Assembly (NCBI GenBank): GCA_045106765.1
Contig: JBGCFD010000095.1
Location: 18,250-82,249 of the forward strand
Length of the DNA: 64,000 bases
Direction of reading: 5' to 3'
From: CAJQQY01 sp045106765
Lineage (GTDB): Bacteria; Bacteroidota; Bacteroidia; Chitinophagales; Saprospiraceae
Position 1 is the stretch's first letter, and each line of letters opens with the position of its first letter. The notes below the pieces were generated by a model that saw nothing but the letters and a program-made list of their open reading frames with translations, ran no database searches and had not been told where the DNA came from. Of the stretch, positions 43,319 to 51,520 are shown in pieces. The translations under genes and the position numbers were made by a program.

Positions 43319-45091
43319 ATGAATACCTCAAGGTTATATCTATTAACTCTATTGGTACTTTTCGCTTTTGGCTGTAGAAAGGAAAGCATCATTTCGGATA
43401 AAGTTACAACTATTCCCTCTCCTACTATTTTTATAGAATCTGAAATAGTTGGACTCGTTACCAATCAGAATGGAGAGCCTATCGAAGATGCAGAAGTGAA
43501 TTGGGGTTCGAACCTGACCACAACAGATCAAAATGGATTTTTTAAAATAATTAGTACCGTTCCAGACAGAATAGTTGTTTTAAATATCAAAAAGGAAAAT
43601 TACTTCGAAGCCAATCAAACACTTTCTCCACTCAGAGAAAACACCATTCATACTAAGGTACAACTTATCGAACGAACATTATCTGGTAGTTTTTCGTCGA
43701 CAAGTGGAGGAATAATTAATGTATCTGGCGGTGGAAAAGTTGATTTCGCAGCCAATGGATTTAAAACAGAATCTGGAAATAATTATACAGGTGAAATAAA
43801 TGTTTATACCACCTACCTTGATCCTACCAGATCTGATTTGAGAGAAGTAATGCCTGGTAATTTAACAGCACTAAATCTTTCTGAGGAATTGCAATACTTA
43901 AAAAGTTTTGGAATGATCAACGTAGAATTAGAAGGAAGTGCCGGTGAAAAACTTCAAATATCTCAAGCAGCAAGCTTAACTGTTCCTGTACCCAATCTTT
44001 TATCTAGTGATGCGCCTAACACTATTCCCCTTTGGCACTTTGATACGGAAAGTGGTCTTTGGGAAGAAGAAGGGGAAGCAACTTTACAAGGCAATGAATA
44101 TGTTGGAGAGGTATCTCATTTCAGCTGGTGGAATTGTGATGATAATATTGAGACGGTCTTTCTACAAGGACAAGTTAATATATTAAATGGTCCAGCAACC
44201 ATTGATGTTCGCATTGTCAGACCTGACGGAACCTCCTGTACCGTTACTACTTCAGGCTCAGGAAATATTAGTGGACACATTCCAAAAAATGAATTATTAA
44301 CATTAGAACTAATTGATGTTTGTGGTGATATAGTTTACTCAGAAGATATTGGCCCCTTCAATCTTGATAATATTAATTTCGTCATCACAGTTGATTTAAG
44401 TAATTTAGAACTAGTCACTTTCTCAGGGGCTGCTTTAAATTGCAATGGACAACCTGTAACCAATGGATATGGAATTGTAAATGGAATTGGAGTTGACTTT
44501 TCTTTTATCATTCCCATTGAAAATACAGGAAACTTTTCCACCGATTTTTATAAGTGTGAGGTCGAAACAGTCTCTGTGGTAGTTGCAGACATCGATGAGG
44601 AAACTCAAAGTACTCCTCAGGTATTTACGGTAGAAGAAAATTTAGCTATTGGAAACATCGATGCTTGTGAAGATGACATTGCAGGGTTCCAAGTAATTAT
44701 TAATAATGTGGAGGATAGTTTTATTACACCTTGTACTGCGATCCTTAGTACTAACCCAAATGGAGCCACAGTTTACAACATTAGTTTTCAATCTGTCCAA
44801 AGTGGTGGCAATGTCAATTACTATATAAATATACACGACAATAATAACGATCCTACCAACCCGGTATATACTTATGCTTGGGGTATCTTGAATCTAGACG
44901 GAACTCCGGAATGTCAATACAGTAGTTTAGCAGTATCAACTATTAATGACATCGTAAAACTATCTTCCAATGAAACCATCGGAGATAATGTTCACTTCCA
45001 TTTTAATAATGTTGACTTAACCAAAGATTGCGGTACACCAACAATTTTTAATGATGTCGAAATTGACATAAAAGCAACCATCATTCAATAA
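43319..45091 (+). CDS. Surface lipoprotein with carboxypeptidase-regulatory-like domain
   Basis: The start at 43319 gives a lipoprotein signal (MNTSRLYLLTLLVLFAFGCRKES, Cys19). An early beta-sandwich matches the CarboxypepD_reg-like fold (IVGLVTNQNGEPIEDAEVNWG, TTDQNGFFKI). Further beta domains follow, with SFSSTSGGIINVSGGGKVDF, an ISGHIPKNELLTLELIDVCGDIVYSEDIGPF segment and a C-terminal sandwich with paired cysteines. The arrangement suggests an outer-membrane surface protein with several beta domains. It precedes an ECF sigma factor by 22 nt and that gene's membrane partner, so it may be a regulator or target of the same envelope-signalling operon. Confidence 0.75.
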   Translation: MNTSRLYLLTLLVLFAFGCRKESIISDKVTTIPSPTIFIESEIVGLVTNQNGEPIEDAEVNWGSNLTTTDQNGFFKIISTVPDRIVVLNIKKENYFEANQTLSPLRENTIHTKVQLIERTLSGSFSSTSGGIINVSGGGKVDFAANGFKTESGNNYTGEINVYTTYLDPTRSDLREVMPGNLTALNLSEELQYLKSFGMINVELEGSAGEKLQISQAASLTVPVPNLLSSDAPNTIPLWHFDTESGLWEEEGEATLQGNEYVGEVSHFSWWNCDDNIETVFLQGQVNILNGPATIDVRIVRPDGTSCTVTTSGSGNISGHIPKNELLTLELIDVCGDIVYSEDIGPFNLDNINFVITVDLSNLELVTFSGAALNCNGQPVTNGYGIVNGIGVDFSFIIPIENTGNFSTDFYKCEVETVSVVVADIDEETQSTPQVFTVEENLAIGNIDACEDDIAGFQVIINNVEDSFITPCTAILSTNPNGATVYNISFQSVQSGGNVNYYINIHDNNNDPTNPVYTYAWGILNLDGTPECQYSSLAVSTINDIVKLSSNETIGDNVHFHFNNVDLTKDCGTPTIFNDVEIDIKATIIQ

Positions 45092-45113
45092 TCAATTTAG
45101 ATATTATTATCAC

Positions 45114-45668
45114 TTGAATAACGAAAAACTCATACGATTATATAGGCAGGGCAACCGGCAAGCGGAAAAAGAACTCTTCTTCCGCTATGCCGGTAAAGTC
45201 TTGAGTATATGTAGGAGGTATGCTTCTTCCGAACAAGAAGCTAAAGATTATATGCAAGAAAGTTTTTTACAGATTTTTGAAAACATTAAAAAATACAATA
45301 GCGATAAAGGAGAATTTGAAGGTTGGTTATTTAGGGTTTGTACGAATAAGGTTTTGGATATTAAAAAAAAAAAAAAAAAGAATATCCGAATTGTGTATAT
45401 GGAAATCTTACCCGATGTATTCGAACAAACCAATGATGGTATCGAAGAATTAATTTCCATAGATGACCTTCTTCAATGTATTCAAGCTCTCCCAAATGGC
45501 TATCGGACTATTTTAAATTTATATGTATTCGAAGGACTACGCCATCAGGAAATAGCAGACCAATTAAATATTTCTATAGGAACTTCTCGATCACAATATA
45601 GTCGAGCGAAAGTATTACTTAAACAGATCATTTTAAATAAAACAGGACTCAAGTATGAGCGATGCTAA
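45114..45668 (+). CDS. ECF-type RNA polymerase sigma factor
   Basis: The 184-residue protein starts at TTG (LIRLYRQGNRQAEKELFF); no in-frame ATG lies before the sigma-2 region. Sigma-2 runs over about 20-80 (FRYAGKVLSICRRYASSEQEAKDYMQESF) and sigma-4 over about 115-175 (LPNGYRTILNLYVFEGLRHQEIADQLNISIGTSRSQYSRAK). Between them the gene carries 17 consecutive A (45363-45379, DIKKKKKKN), a slippage-prone tract that could produce truncated or frame-shifted sigma. It overlaps the following gene by 14 bases, the usual sign of a sigma/anti-sigma pair. Confidence 0.88.
   Translation: MNNEKLIRLYRQGNRQAEKELFFRYAGKVLSICRRYASSEQEAKDYMQESFLQIFENIKKYNSDKGEFEGWLFRVCTNKVLDIKKKKKKNIRIVYMEILPDVFEQTNDGIEELISIDDLLQCIQALPNGYRTILNLYVFEGLRHQEIADQLNISIGTSRSQYSRAKVLLKQIILNKTGLKYERC
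45363..45379 (+). repeat. A17 homopolymer within the ECF sigma gene
   Basis: Seventeen adenines in a row encode six lysines in the linker between sigma-2 and sigma-4. Tracts of this length are prone to polymerase slippage, so expression of full-length sigma may vary, or the count may be a sequencing uncertainty. Confidence 0.85.
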
Positions 45669-47013
45669 TTATAAAAATAGGTTAAGAAAAAGATTGGACA
45701 ATCATTCAACTCCAATGAATCTGGAATCGGAATGGGCGGCACTAGAAGCACGTCGACCTACTAAAAAGAAAAAACCTTTCATTTGGTTTTGGTTTGGATC
45801 AGTAGCGGTAATGATGGCTTTTCTTGTTTGGTATAACATCGATCAGACTTCCAACTCTTCTGCTGATATTACCAAAAATGAATCTGTAAATATTGACCAG
45901 CAATTGTCTATGGCATCCCATCCAACAATAGAGCTTACAACAAATATGGAGTTAACAACTGTTAATGAGCAGCAATCTATCAGTACTACAAAAACGTTCT
46001 CAAATATTTCAAAAAATTCCAAAGCCATTCCTCAAAATTTCCAGCCTGAATTAGACGATGATAAAGTAAAAATTATTGATCTAGTTAAAAAAGAAGCCAT
46101 TACTGACACTTCAAAAAAAGTCACCAATTCCACCTCTATTAATAAAAATCAAACAAGTCTTGGAGAATCAAAAAATACTTTTACCCAAATAACTCAAATA
46201 CCCAATAAAAAAATTACTCTTTTGTCCATCTCCTCTCCTATTCCAATACTTAATTTTTTAACTTCAGAACGGGAAGAAATTACTAAGCAAAAAGAACCTA
46301 TTTGGGCACTAGGAATTGAAGCTACTTATGGTAAATCATTCCGCCAATTAGATGCCCTTAATCCAAGTACACAATTACTGATCGATCGTCGGAATAAATT
46401 TGAAACACCACTTGATAGTTGGAACGTTTCTCTTAATTTATCTCGGATGATTAATCAAAATTGGTTTACAGAAATCGGATTTGGCTATTCACAAACAACG
46501 GATAGATTTCAAGATATTTATGTTACCAATAATTCTCAACCTACAGCTGATCAGGTCATCAGTATTATCTATAGACGAGATGGAACAACAGATATCATTT
46601 CAGGTGAAGTAATTGCAGAGGAAACGACTACCACCATAGCAACTTATTATCACTACCATAAAAATGTATTTGCTCAAATAATTTTCGGTCGTAAATTTTC
46701 CTTCAATAATCATTGGGGAAGTTCGTTTTCCTCAGGATTGAATTACAGTTTATTGACTCTTAAAAACGGAACTATATTTAGCAATGATTCTTCCAATACC
46801 TACGATGATTTATCCAAAAGTAATTATCGAAAAACTGGATTAACCAATCTACTCATTCAGACAGAAATTTATTATCTGATGAATAAAAATTGGGAAGCCT
46901 CATTTGGTTTTCAGGTAAGTGGTTCAGTCAATAATTCTTTTCAAAATACTAGCGGATTTTCTGATAAAAGAAAAGTTGGGAGTCTGCTCATTGGTCTAAA
47001 GAAATGGTTTTAA
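45655..47013 (+). CDS. Probable anti-sigma-like membrane protein with barrel-like C-terminus
   Basis: The 452-residue protein starts inside the sigma gene (14-base overlap). A short basic cytoplasmic region (MSDANYKNRLRKRLDNHSTPMNLESEWAALE) precedes one membrane helix (FIWFWFGSVAVMMAFLVWY), the position of an anti-sigma factor. A ~130-residue Ser/Thr/Lys-rich stretch follows, then ~240 residues with strands such as WALGIEATYGKSFRQL, NWFTEIGFGYSQTTDRF and NWEASFGFQVSGSVNNSF, ending in LIGLKKWF. This resembles an outer-membrane barrel. A single chain crossing from cytoplasm to outer membrane would be unusual, so topology is uncertain, but the pair is likely a regulatory unit with the sigma factor. 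Confidence 0.65.
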   Translation: MSDANYKNRLRKRLDNHSTPMNLESEWAALEARRPTKKKKPFIWFWFGSVAVMMAFLVWYNIDQTSNSSADITKNESVNIDQQLSMASHPTIELTTNMELTTVNEQQSISTTKTFSNISKNSKAIPQNFQPELDDDKVKIIDLVKKEAITDTSKKVTNSTSINKNQTSLGESKNTFTQITQIPNKKITLLSISSPIPILNFLTSEREEITKQKEPIWALGIEATYGKSFRQLDALNPSTQLLIDRRNKFETPLDSWNVSLNLSRMINQNWFTEIGFGYSQTTDRFQDIYVTNNSQPTADQVISIIYRRDGTTDIISGEVIAEETTTTIATYYHYHKNVFAQIIFGRKFSFNNHWGSSFSSGLNYSLLTLKNGTIFSNDSSNTYDDLSKSNYRKTGLTNLLIQTEIYYLMNKNWEASFGFQVSGSVNNSFQNTSGFSDKRKVGSLLIGLKKWF

Positions 47014-47047
47014 TCATAAGATTAAATAGTTTTCATTTCGCTGAACG

Positions 47048-47096
47048 AACGCTGTAATTATCGTAAAGCGGTATCATTAACGTCTGCGTTTTTTTT
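47048..47096 (+). terminator. Possible terminator after the sigma-anti-sigma operon
   Basis: AACGC (47048-47052) can pair with GCGTT (47086-47090), followed by eight T. The stem is short with a long loop, so the assignment is tentative. Confidence 0.35.
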
Positions 47097-47158
47097 GTAA
47101 CAGAGGTTACAATAGCAGGATAAACATGTTTCAAGCACGCAAAATATTAGACACATAA

Positions 47159-47189
47159 TTGTTTTTATTAAAAGCTCTTATTAGATTTG
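47159..47189 (+). promoter_or_regulatory. Bacteroidota-type promoter for the HupE/UreJ gene
   Basis: A TTG -33 element (47159-47161) and a TAGATTTG -7 element (47182-47189) are 20 bases apart, matching the TTG-N17-23-TAnnTTTG consensus. The start codon lies 37 bases downstream. Confidence 0.6.
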
Positions 47190-47226
47190 TTGTTTTTTAA
47201 AATCCTATTTTAAACAAATCAATTCT

Positions 47227-47910
47227 ATGAGATTATCGAAGTTAAATCTTCTTTCATTTTTGCTCCTACTTTTTCCAATTTCACTTTTAGCACATGGTGT
47301 AAGTTTATCTGATCAAGAGACATTGAGCAATGGCGGACTGCTTGCATACATCTTAGTTGGAGCTAAGCATATGGTTACAGGATACGATCACTTACTTTTC
47401 CTAACTGGTGTAATTTTTTATCTCAATAACTTCAAAGACATTGTACGTTTTATAACTATTTTTACAATTGGTCATAGTATCACTTTGATAGGCGCTACTT
47501 ACTTGGGAATCAAAGCAGATGAACATTTGATAGATGCGATTATTGCATTGAGCGTATTGTATAAAGGGTTTGAAAATCTAGGAGGGTTTAAAACATTCTT
47601 TAAAACTAAATCTCCTAATTTATTATTGATGGTTTTTATTTTTGGATTGATTCATGGGTTTGGTTTATCGACAAGGTTGCAATCATTTGATTTAGGAGCG
47701 GGACAGTTCTTAGCTAAAATCGTGTGTTTTAATATTGGAGTTGAACTCGGTCAGATTACAGCTTTAATTCCAATTGTTTTTATCATTTCGAAATGGAAAT
47801 CTTGGAGTAGTTACCAACTGTTTTATAAATTCGTCAATTGGTTTTTAGTAGTAGCTGGAGTTGGGCTTTTTATTTTTCAGATGTTTGGATATTTGAATGG
47901 GCATAATTAA
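47227..47910 (+). CDS. HupE/UreJ-family membrane protein
   Basis: The 227-residue protein begins with a signal peptide-like helix followed by AHGVS and has about six membrane helices. The hallmark of the HupE/UreJ_2 family is clear: GAKHMVTGYDHLLFLTGVIF, then FTIGHSITLI and LIHGFGLSTRLQ. His and Asp residues within these helices probably bind a metal. Members are proposed Ni or Co permeases or protein-translocation helpers associated with hydrogenase and urease; none of those genes is visible here. A good promoter lies just upstream. Confidence 0.88.
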   Translation: MRLSKLNLLSFLLLLFPISLLAHGVSLSDQETLSNGGLLAYILVGAKHMVTGYDHLLFLTGVIFYLNNFKDIVRFITIFTIGHSITLIGATYLGIKADEHLIDAIIALSVLYKGFENLGGFKTFFKTKSPNLLLMVFIFGLIHGFGLSTRLQSFDLGAGQFLAKIVCFNIGVELGQITALIPIVFIISKWKSWSSYQLFYKFVNWFLVVAGVGLFIFQMFGYLNGHN

Positions 47911-47918
47911 ACTATGTT

Positions 47919-47940
47919 GGTCAATCTCCTGTGATTGTCC
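47919..47940 (+). terminator. Weak hairpin after the HupE/UreJ gene
   Basis: A 7-bp stem with one T-T mismatch (GG-t-CAATC with GATTG-t-CC) closes a 6-nt loop, 8 bases after the stop. The T tract is poor, so termination is only possible. Confidence 0.3.
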
Positions 47941-48234
47941 TTTCGTCATAGATTTTATTCTAAGGAGTTTTATAGAAAAATTTAGAATTTTGCCTTACAC
48001 AAAACTTGTTAGAACTTTTCCCGACGTTTAGTATGTTTGGGACTTTTAAAAAAGACTTGTATGCTTATAATCCACAAGATGATTTATTTACACTTTAGTT
48101 TTAATGATAAAATTGAAATCAAGAAAGTTCTCATTCTTTAATCATAAATTCTTGCTCACAATTATTCATCAGCGGTGGTGTCAACGATGTCAACCGTTGA
48201 CTTATCCTTAAGTAATTTTCAATACCTTTTTTAT
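47941..48234. other. Convergent gap without a gene
   Basis: Nothing coding is convincing here. A small inverted repeat at 48180-48201 (GTCAACG/CGTTGAC) lies downstream of the trypsin-like gene's stop but has no T tract, so I do not call it a terminator. Confidence 0.5.
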
Positions 48235-48957
48235 TTATTTCAATGTCGAAAGAAATTTCACAATCTTATCCACTCCGGTAGCAGCAACAATCTTTTCCTT
48301 CGTCTCTTCATCTTCCCATCCTGACGAAACTAATCCAACCAATTGACCATCTTCATCAACCACCGGTGAACCACTTAATCCACCCAAACTAGTTGGCCCT
48401 GCTACTTGAATAATTTCATGAAGTCCATTATCCATTTTTGCATATTTATATTCGTAAACTCGCTGCGCACCATCTTCATCTTTATATGACCATCCAATTA
48501 TAAATAATTTTTCTCCAACAATCAACGGTTTCTTCCTAAATTGCAAAGGTAGATGATTCGTACTATTTTCTTTTATCGAAAAAATTAACCAATCATCAGT
48601 CATTGAATCCCAATTAAGCAGATCGGTTCGACTTGCATTAAGTAACTTATCCAAGATGACAAATTTAGAAGTATCATTCTTGGAATTCATCCTCCATTCC
48701 TCTAGCTCATCTCCAAAATCAATAACCTTCATCGTGGGAGTTTTTGCGATCATCAAAATATGTTTGGCTGTGATGGCATAGGTTTCCTTTTTATAATTGA
48801 CCAAAAAACCATTCCCCGCATTTGAATTATTGTATTGCGAATCTTTATAAGAGACATTGTTAATCAATCCGATAGGCGTATCACTTAAGTTGATTTGAGA
48901 TTGGCAGCTTGATAAAAGGATAAGTGTAGAAAATAATATTAGAATACTTTTTGACAT
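48235..48957 (-). CDS. Trypsin-like serine protease lipoprotein
   Basis: The 240-residue protein starts with a lipoprotein signal (LILLSSCQSQ). The catalytic triad of a trypsin-like (Peptidase S1C/trypsin_2) fold can be read: His in YAITAKHIL, Asp in TDDWLIF, and Ser in GGLSGSPVVDEDGQLVGLVS. It lacks a PDZ domain. It should act in the periplasm or on the cell surface; the substrate is unknown. The gene is leftward and likely monocistronic, with a TAnnTTTG-like -7 box (minus strand) at 48983-48990. Confidence 0.85.
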   Translation of the reverse strand: MSKSILILFSTLILLSSCQSQINLSDTPIGLINNVSYKDSQYNNSNAGNGFLVNYKKETYAITAKHILMIAKTPTMKVIDFGDELEEWRMNSKNDTSKFVILDKLLNASRTDLLNWDSMTDDWLIFSIKENSTNHLPLQFRKKPLIVGEKLFIIGWSYKDEDGAQRVYEYKYAKMDNGLHEIIQVAGPTSLGGLSGSPVVDEDGQLVGLVSSGWEDEETKEKIVAATGVDKIVKFLSTLK

Positions 48958-49698
48958 AAAAATGTGTGCTTTGTTAAAAAGTCAAAAGTATTGAAAATTA
49001 TAAATGGAACTTGGTAACGAGTTGTTAAACGAAGTTTTTCTTGGAAGAGTTTCTGTTGGAATTACTTGCTCTGTGGTAATACCAATGTCTGAAATTTTTG
49101 TTATAAAGGTAATTCTAGTGGGAAGCACACCAGTTTCTTTTTAAATCATATACTCTTTTGCTTGATCCATACTTAAAGATTTTAATCCCATTTTCACTTC
49201 TATGCAATATCATCCGAAAAAAAGAAGGATACATGAAAAAAGAAAAGTAATAATAGAAGGAAAAGCGTTACTTGTTTCATATCAATGTTTTTTTGTCAAA
49301 GGGTATTTGTCAGGTAAATAAATTAGTGAAGTATAAAGATTTGAGTTAGAGAATTACTCAAATAAAGCTTTCTCAAAATAAGATTACAAATATTAAAAAC
49401 CCATCCTATCAGTATATTCTTTATTTCACTTTAGATAAATCCAATACCCATTAATTAAATAAACATCAAAAAAAATAAAGTTGATGGTAATTGACTTTTC
49501 TGTAAAAAAAGAATTTCACTTTTTAAATGCTTTTTAACTTCTTTTAACCCTTTCTTATCACATTCCCATTTTTTTTAATAAAACCTTATCAGGTACTTAA
49601 CTCCAATTAACAGATTGAAACCTGCATCTTGGTGTCATAATTATCCAAAAAAAACATAGACAAAACATTTCGTTTAACAAACTAAAATCTTACGAATT
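48958..49698. other. 741-base divergent gap with a possible decayed gene
   Basis: No intact gene is visible. On the minus strand, 49280-49200 encodes a 26-codon signal-peptide-like leader (MKQVTLFLLLLFFFHVSFFF...) that ends at TAG. Further downstream (about 49192-49020), a different frame carries protein-like sequence with one internal stop. This looks like a small decayed exported-protein gene, but the evidence is weak. The rest is AT-rich DNA upstream of the PorT-like gene, with no clear promoter. Confidence 0.3.
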
Positions 49699-50412
49699 AT
49701 GAATACGACAAAAAGAATAATCACGACAACCTTCGCACTTTTATTAGTTACATTTACTTTTGCTCAAGTTTCTTTGGGACTGAAAGCTGGGGTAAACTTC
49801 TCAAATGTTACAATCCCTGAAATTGGCATCATCAATATTCCTGAAGCACAAGCGAACAAATCTTTTACCGTTGGAGCAGTAGCTGAATTCGGTATTGCAA
49901 ATGGTTTTGCTATTCAGACGGAAGCGAATTATACGAAAAAAGGATTTATCATCAATGAAGGAATTCCTTTGGAGTTAGCTAATATTCCATTGCCAATAGG
50001 CGTAAAAGTGACGACTGATTTAAATTATATCGAAGTACCTGTTTTAGCCAAATACAATTTTGGAAATGATAAAGTGGGTGGATATGTCACAGCTGGACCA
50101 ACGATGAGTTACGCAACTGGTGGTCGATTTAGAACTGCTGCTAACTTTATTATCGACTTCAATGTGATTGATCAGAAATTTGATTTTGATAATTTAAATA
50201 TTTCCAAATTCGATATTGGTGCATCTATCGGTGCAGGAGGAACGGTTAATCTGGGTGCTACGAAATTATTTGTGGATGCTCGATATACGCATGGATTTAA
50301 CAAGTTGGATAATATTCCGGTGATAGATTTAGATTTTAGAAATAAAAACTTTGCACTAACTACAGGATTCTTAATCCCATTAAACAAAGGTTACGCTAGA
50401 CCTAGAGCGTAA
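49699..50412 (+). CDS. PorT-like outer-membrane beta-barrel protein
   Basis: The 237-residue protein starts with a signal peptide (IITTTFALLLVTFTFAQ). The mature N-terminal VSLGLKAGVNFSNVTIPE and later segments GFAIQTEANYTKKGF, LNYIEVPVLAKYNFGNDKVGGYVTAGPTMSY and TKLFVDARYTHGFN are typical of the outer-membrane beta-barrel (PorT-like/OMP_b-brl_2) family. The family is abundant in Bacteroidota; true PorT has a T9SS role, but most relatives are uncharacterised. A strong hairpin follows the gene. Confidence 0.85.
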   Translation: MNTTKRIITTTFALLLVTFTFAQVSLGLKAGVNFSNVTIPEIGIINIPEAQANKSFTVGAVAEFGIANGFAIQTEANYTKKGFIINEGIPLELANIPLPIGVKVTTDLNYIEVPVLAKYNFGNDKVGGYVTAGPTMSYATGGRFRTAANFIIDFNVIDQKFDFDNLNISKFDIGASIGAGGTVNLGATKLFVDARYTHGFNKLDNIPVIDLDFRNKNFALTTGFLIPLNKGYARPRA

Positions 50413-50444
50413 AGAATCAAGTAGTTAGGAATCTCCTTTTTTCC

Positions 50445-50491
50445 AAAAAGAAAGTCAGTAGATCAATGTGCGATCTACTGACTTTCTTTTT
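50445..50491. terminator. Bidirectional terminator, perfect 20-bp stem
   Basis: Arms at 50445-50464 and 50472-50491 are fully complementary around a 7-nt loop (AATGTGC); the outer five pairs are A-T on each side, so either strand ends in T5. It separates the convergent PorT-like gene (ends 50412) and CPMC protein gene (ends 50507). Confidence 0.9.
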
Positions 50492-50506
50492 GAAAAAAAT
50501 TAGATT

Positions 50507-50785
50507 TTAATTATTGGAAAATGTATCTCCAAACTCATCCTCTTCTTCTTGTTTTCGATTGATCCACCAGAAGTAAGCAATTCCACCTACCAACAAATAT
50601 GGTGCTGAAAACATATATAAAATTCCAGTATTCAATCCTTTCCCTGCTGTTCCTCCATCTTTAAGGTTCTGCTCGGCAGATAATTTACACATTGGACATT
50701 GAGCCTGTACATCATTTACTGAGGTCATATTCAATACCAAGGCTAAAGCGAAAAGGGAACAATATTTTAAAAATTTATTCTTCAT
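50507..50785 (-). CDS. Small exported CPMC-motif membrane protein of the oxidase cluster
   Basis: The 92-residue protein has a signal peptide ending DVQAQ, a CPMC motif immediately after it (CPMCKLSAEQN), and one C-terminal membrane helix (GILYMFSAPYLLVGGIAYFWW) with a charged tail. It is the last leftward gene of the respiratory cluster, 81 nt after the DUF420 gene. A redox or copper-handling role in oxidase assembly is plausible from the CxxC and context; it is not a named family to me. Confidence 0.65.
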   Translation of the reverse strand: MKNKFLKYCSLFALALVLNMTSVNDVQAQCPMCKLSAEQNLKDGGTAGKGLNTGILYMFSAPYLLVGGIAYFWWINRKQEEEDEFGDTFSNN

Positions 50786-50866
50786 GATATTCTTATTTTC
50801 TAATTGAAAATGTAGTGCAAAGATATGAAATAACGGTTAATGATACTTGTTTAATGACTTCCTATT

Positions 50867-51451
50867 CTAAGGATAAAATGGTCGTAGCATCAAATAACAA
50901 ATTGGACCAGTAATAGCTACGTATAACCATAATGGATAAACATATCTTGCGATTTTTTTATGTCGGTCAAATTGATTGGTAAATGCTCGATTAAAGGTTA
51001 CAAAAATAAAAGGGAGAATTATCGCTGATAAAAGTACGTGTGTCAATAACAGAAAATAGTACAAATATCTAATTGGACCAACAGCTGTTTTTTCAGTATC
51101 CTCTACTACCCCATCAAAGTTAGCATCTCCAAATAATATGGATTCATTTGTAAAATGATATACAACGTAAGACAATAAAAACAACCCAGAAAGAACCATT
51201 GCTGCATAAATTGCATTTCGATGAGCAATCATATTTTTATTTTTAATAAAATATAAAGCAGCTATTAATGCTACTGCAGCCAAGGCATTCAAGCTAGAAT
51301 GAAAAGGTGGTAAAAAACTAAAGTCAATATCTGTTTCAATCGTAACTTTTTGCATCAATACTACTAATCCTAAAACCGCAATCGAGACAATTACAGCTAA
51401 AATATTTAGCTTCTTTTCAAGCGCTCGATTAGGTTGTAAATTATTATCCAT
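50867..51451 (-). CDS. DUF420 family membrane protein (CtaM-like)
   Basis: The 194-residue protein shows about five membrane helices and the DUF420 motifs: PPFHSSLNALAAVALIAALYFIK, NKNMIAHRNAIYAAM, and a final RHKKIARYVYPLWLYVAITGPICYLML. In Firmicutes the DUF420 protein CtaM is needed for aa3-oxidase assembly. Its position downstream of the oxidase genes supports the same role here. The conserved histidines may bind heme or copper. It is co-directional with, and 69 nt after, the Sco-like gene. Confidence 0.85.
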   Translation of the reverse strand: MDNNLQPNRALEKKLNILAVIVSIAVLGLVVLMQKVTIETDIDFSFLPPFHSSLNALAAVALIAALYFIKNKNMIAHRNAIYAAMVLSGLFLLSYVVYHFTNESILFGDANFDGVVEDTEKTAVGPIRYLYYFLLLTHVLLSAIILPFIFVTFNRAFTNQFDRHKKIARYVYPLWLYVAITGPICYLMLRPFYP

Positions 51452-51520
51452 TTCTTTTTTTTACAAATAAACAAAAACGTCAACTGGAAAGTTGAAAAGT
51501 AATTTCAGAATATTGTCAAA

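Noticed and set aside
48180..48201. Terminator of the trypsin-like gene
   Set aside because: The 7-bp inverted repeat has no T tract on the minus strand.
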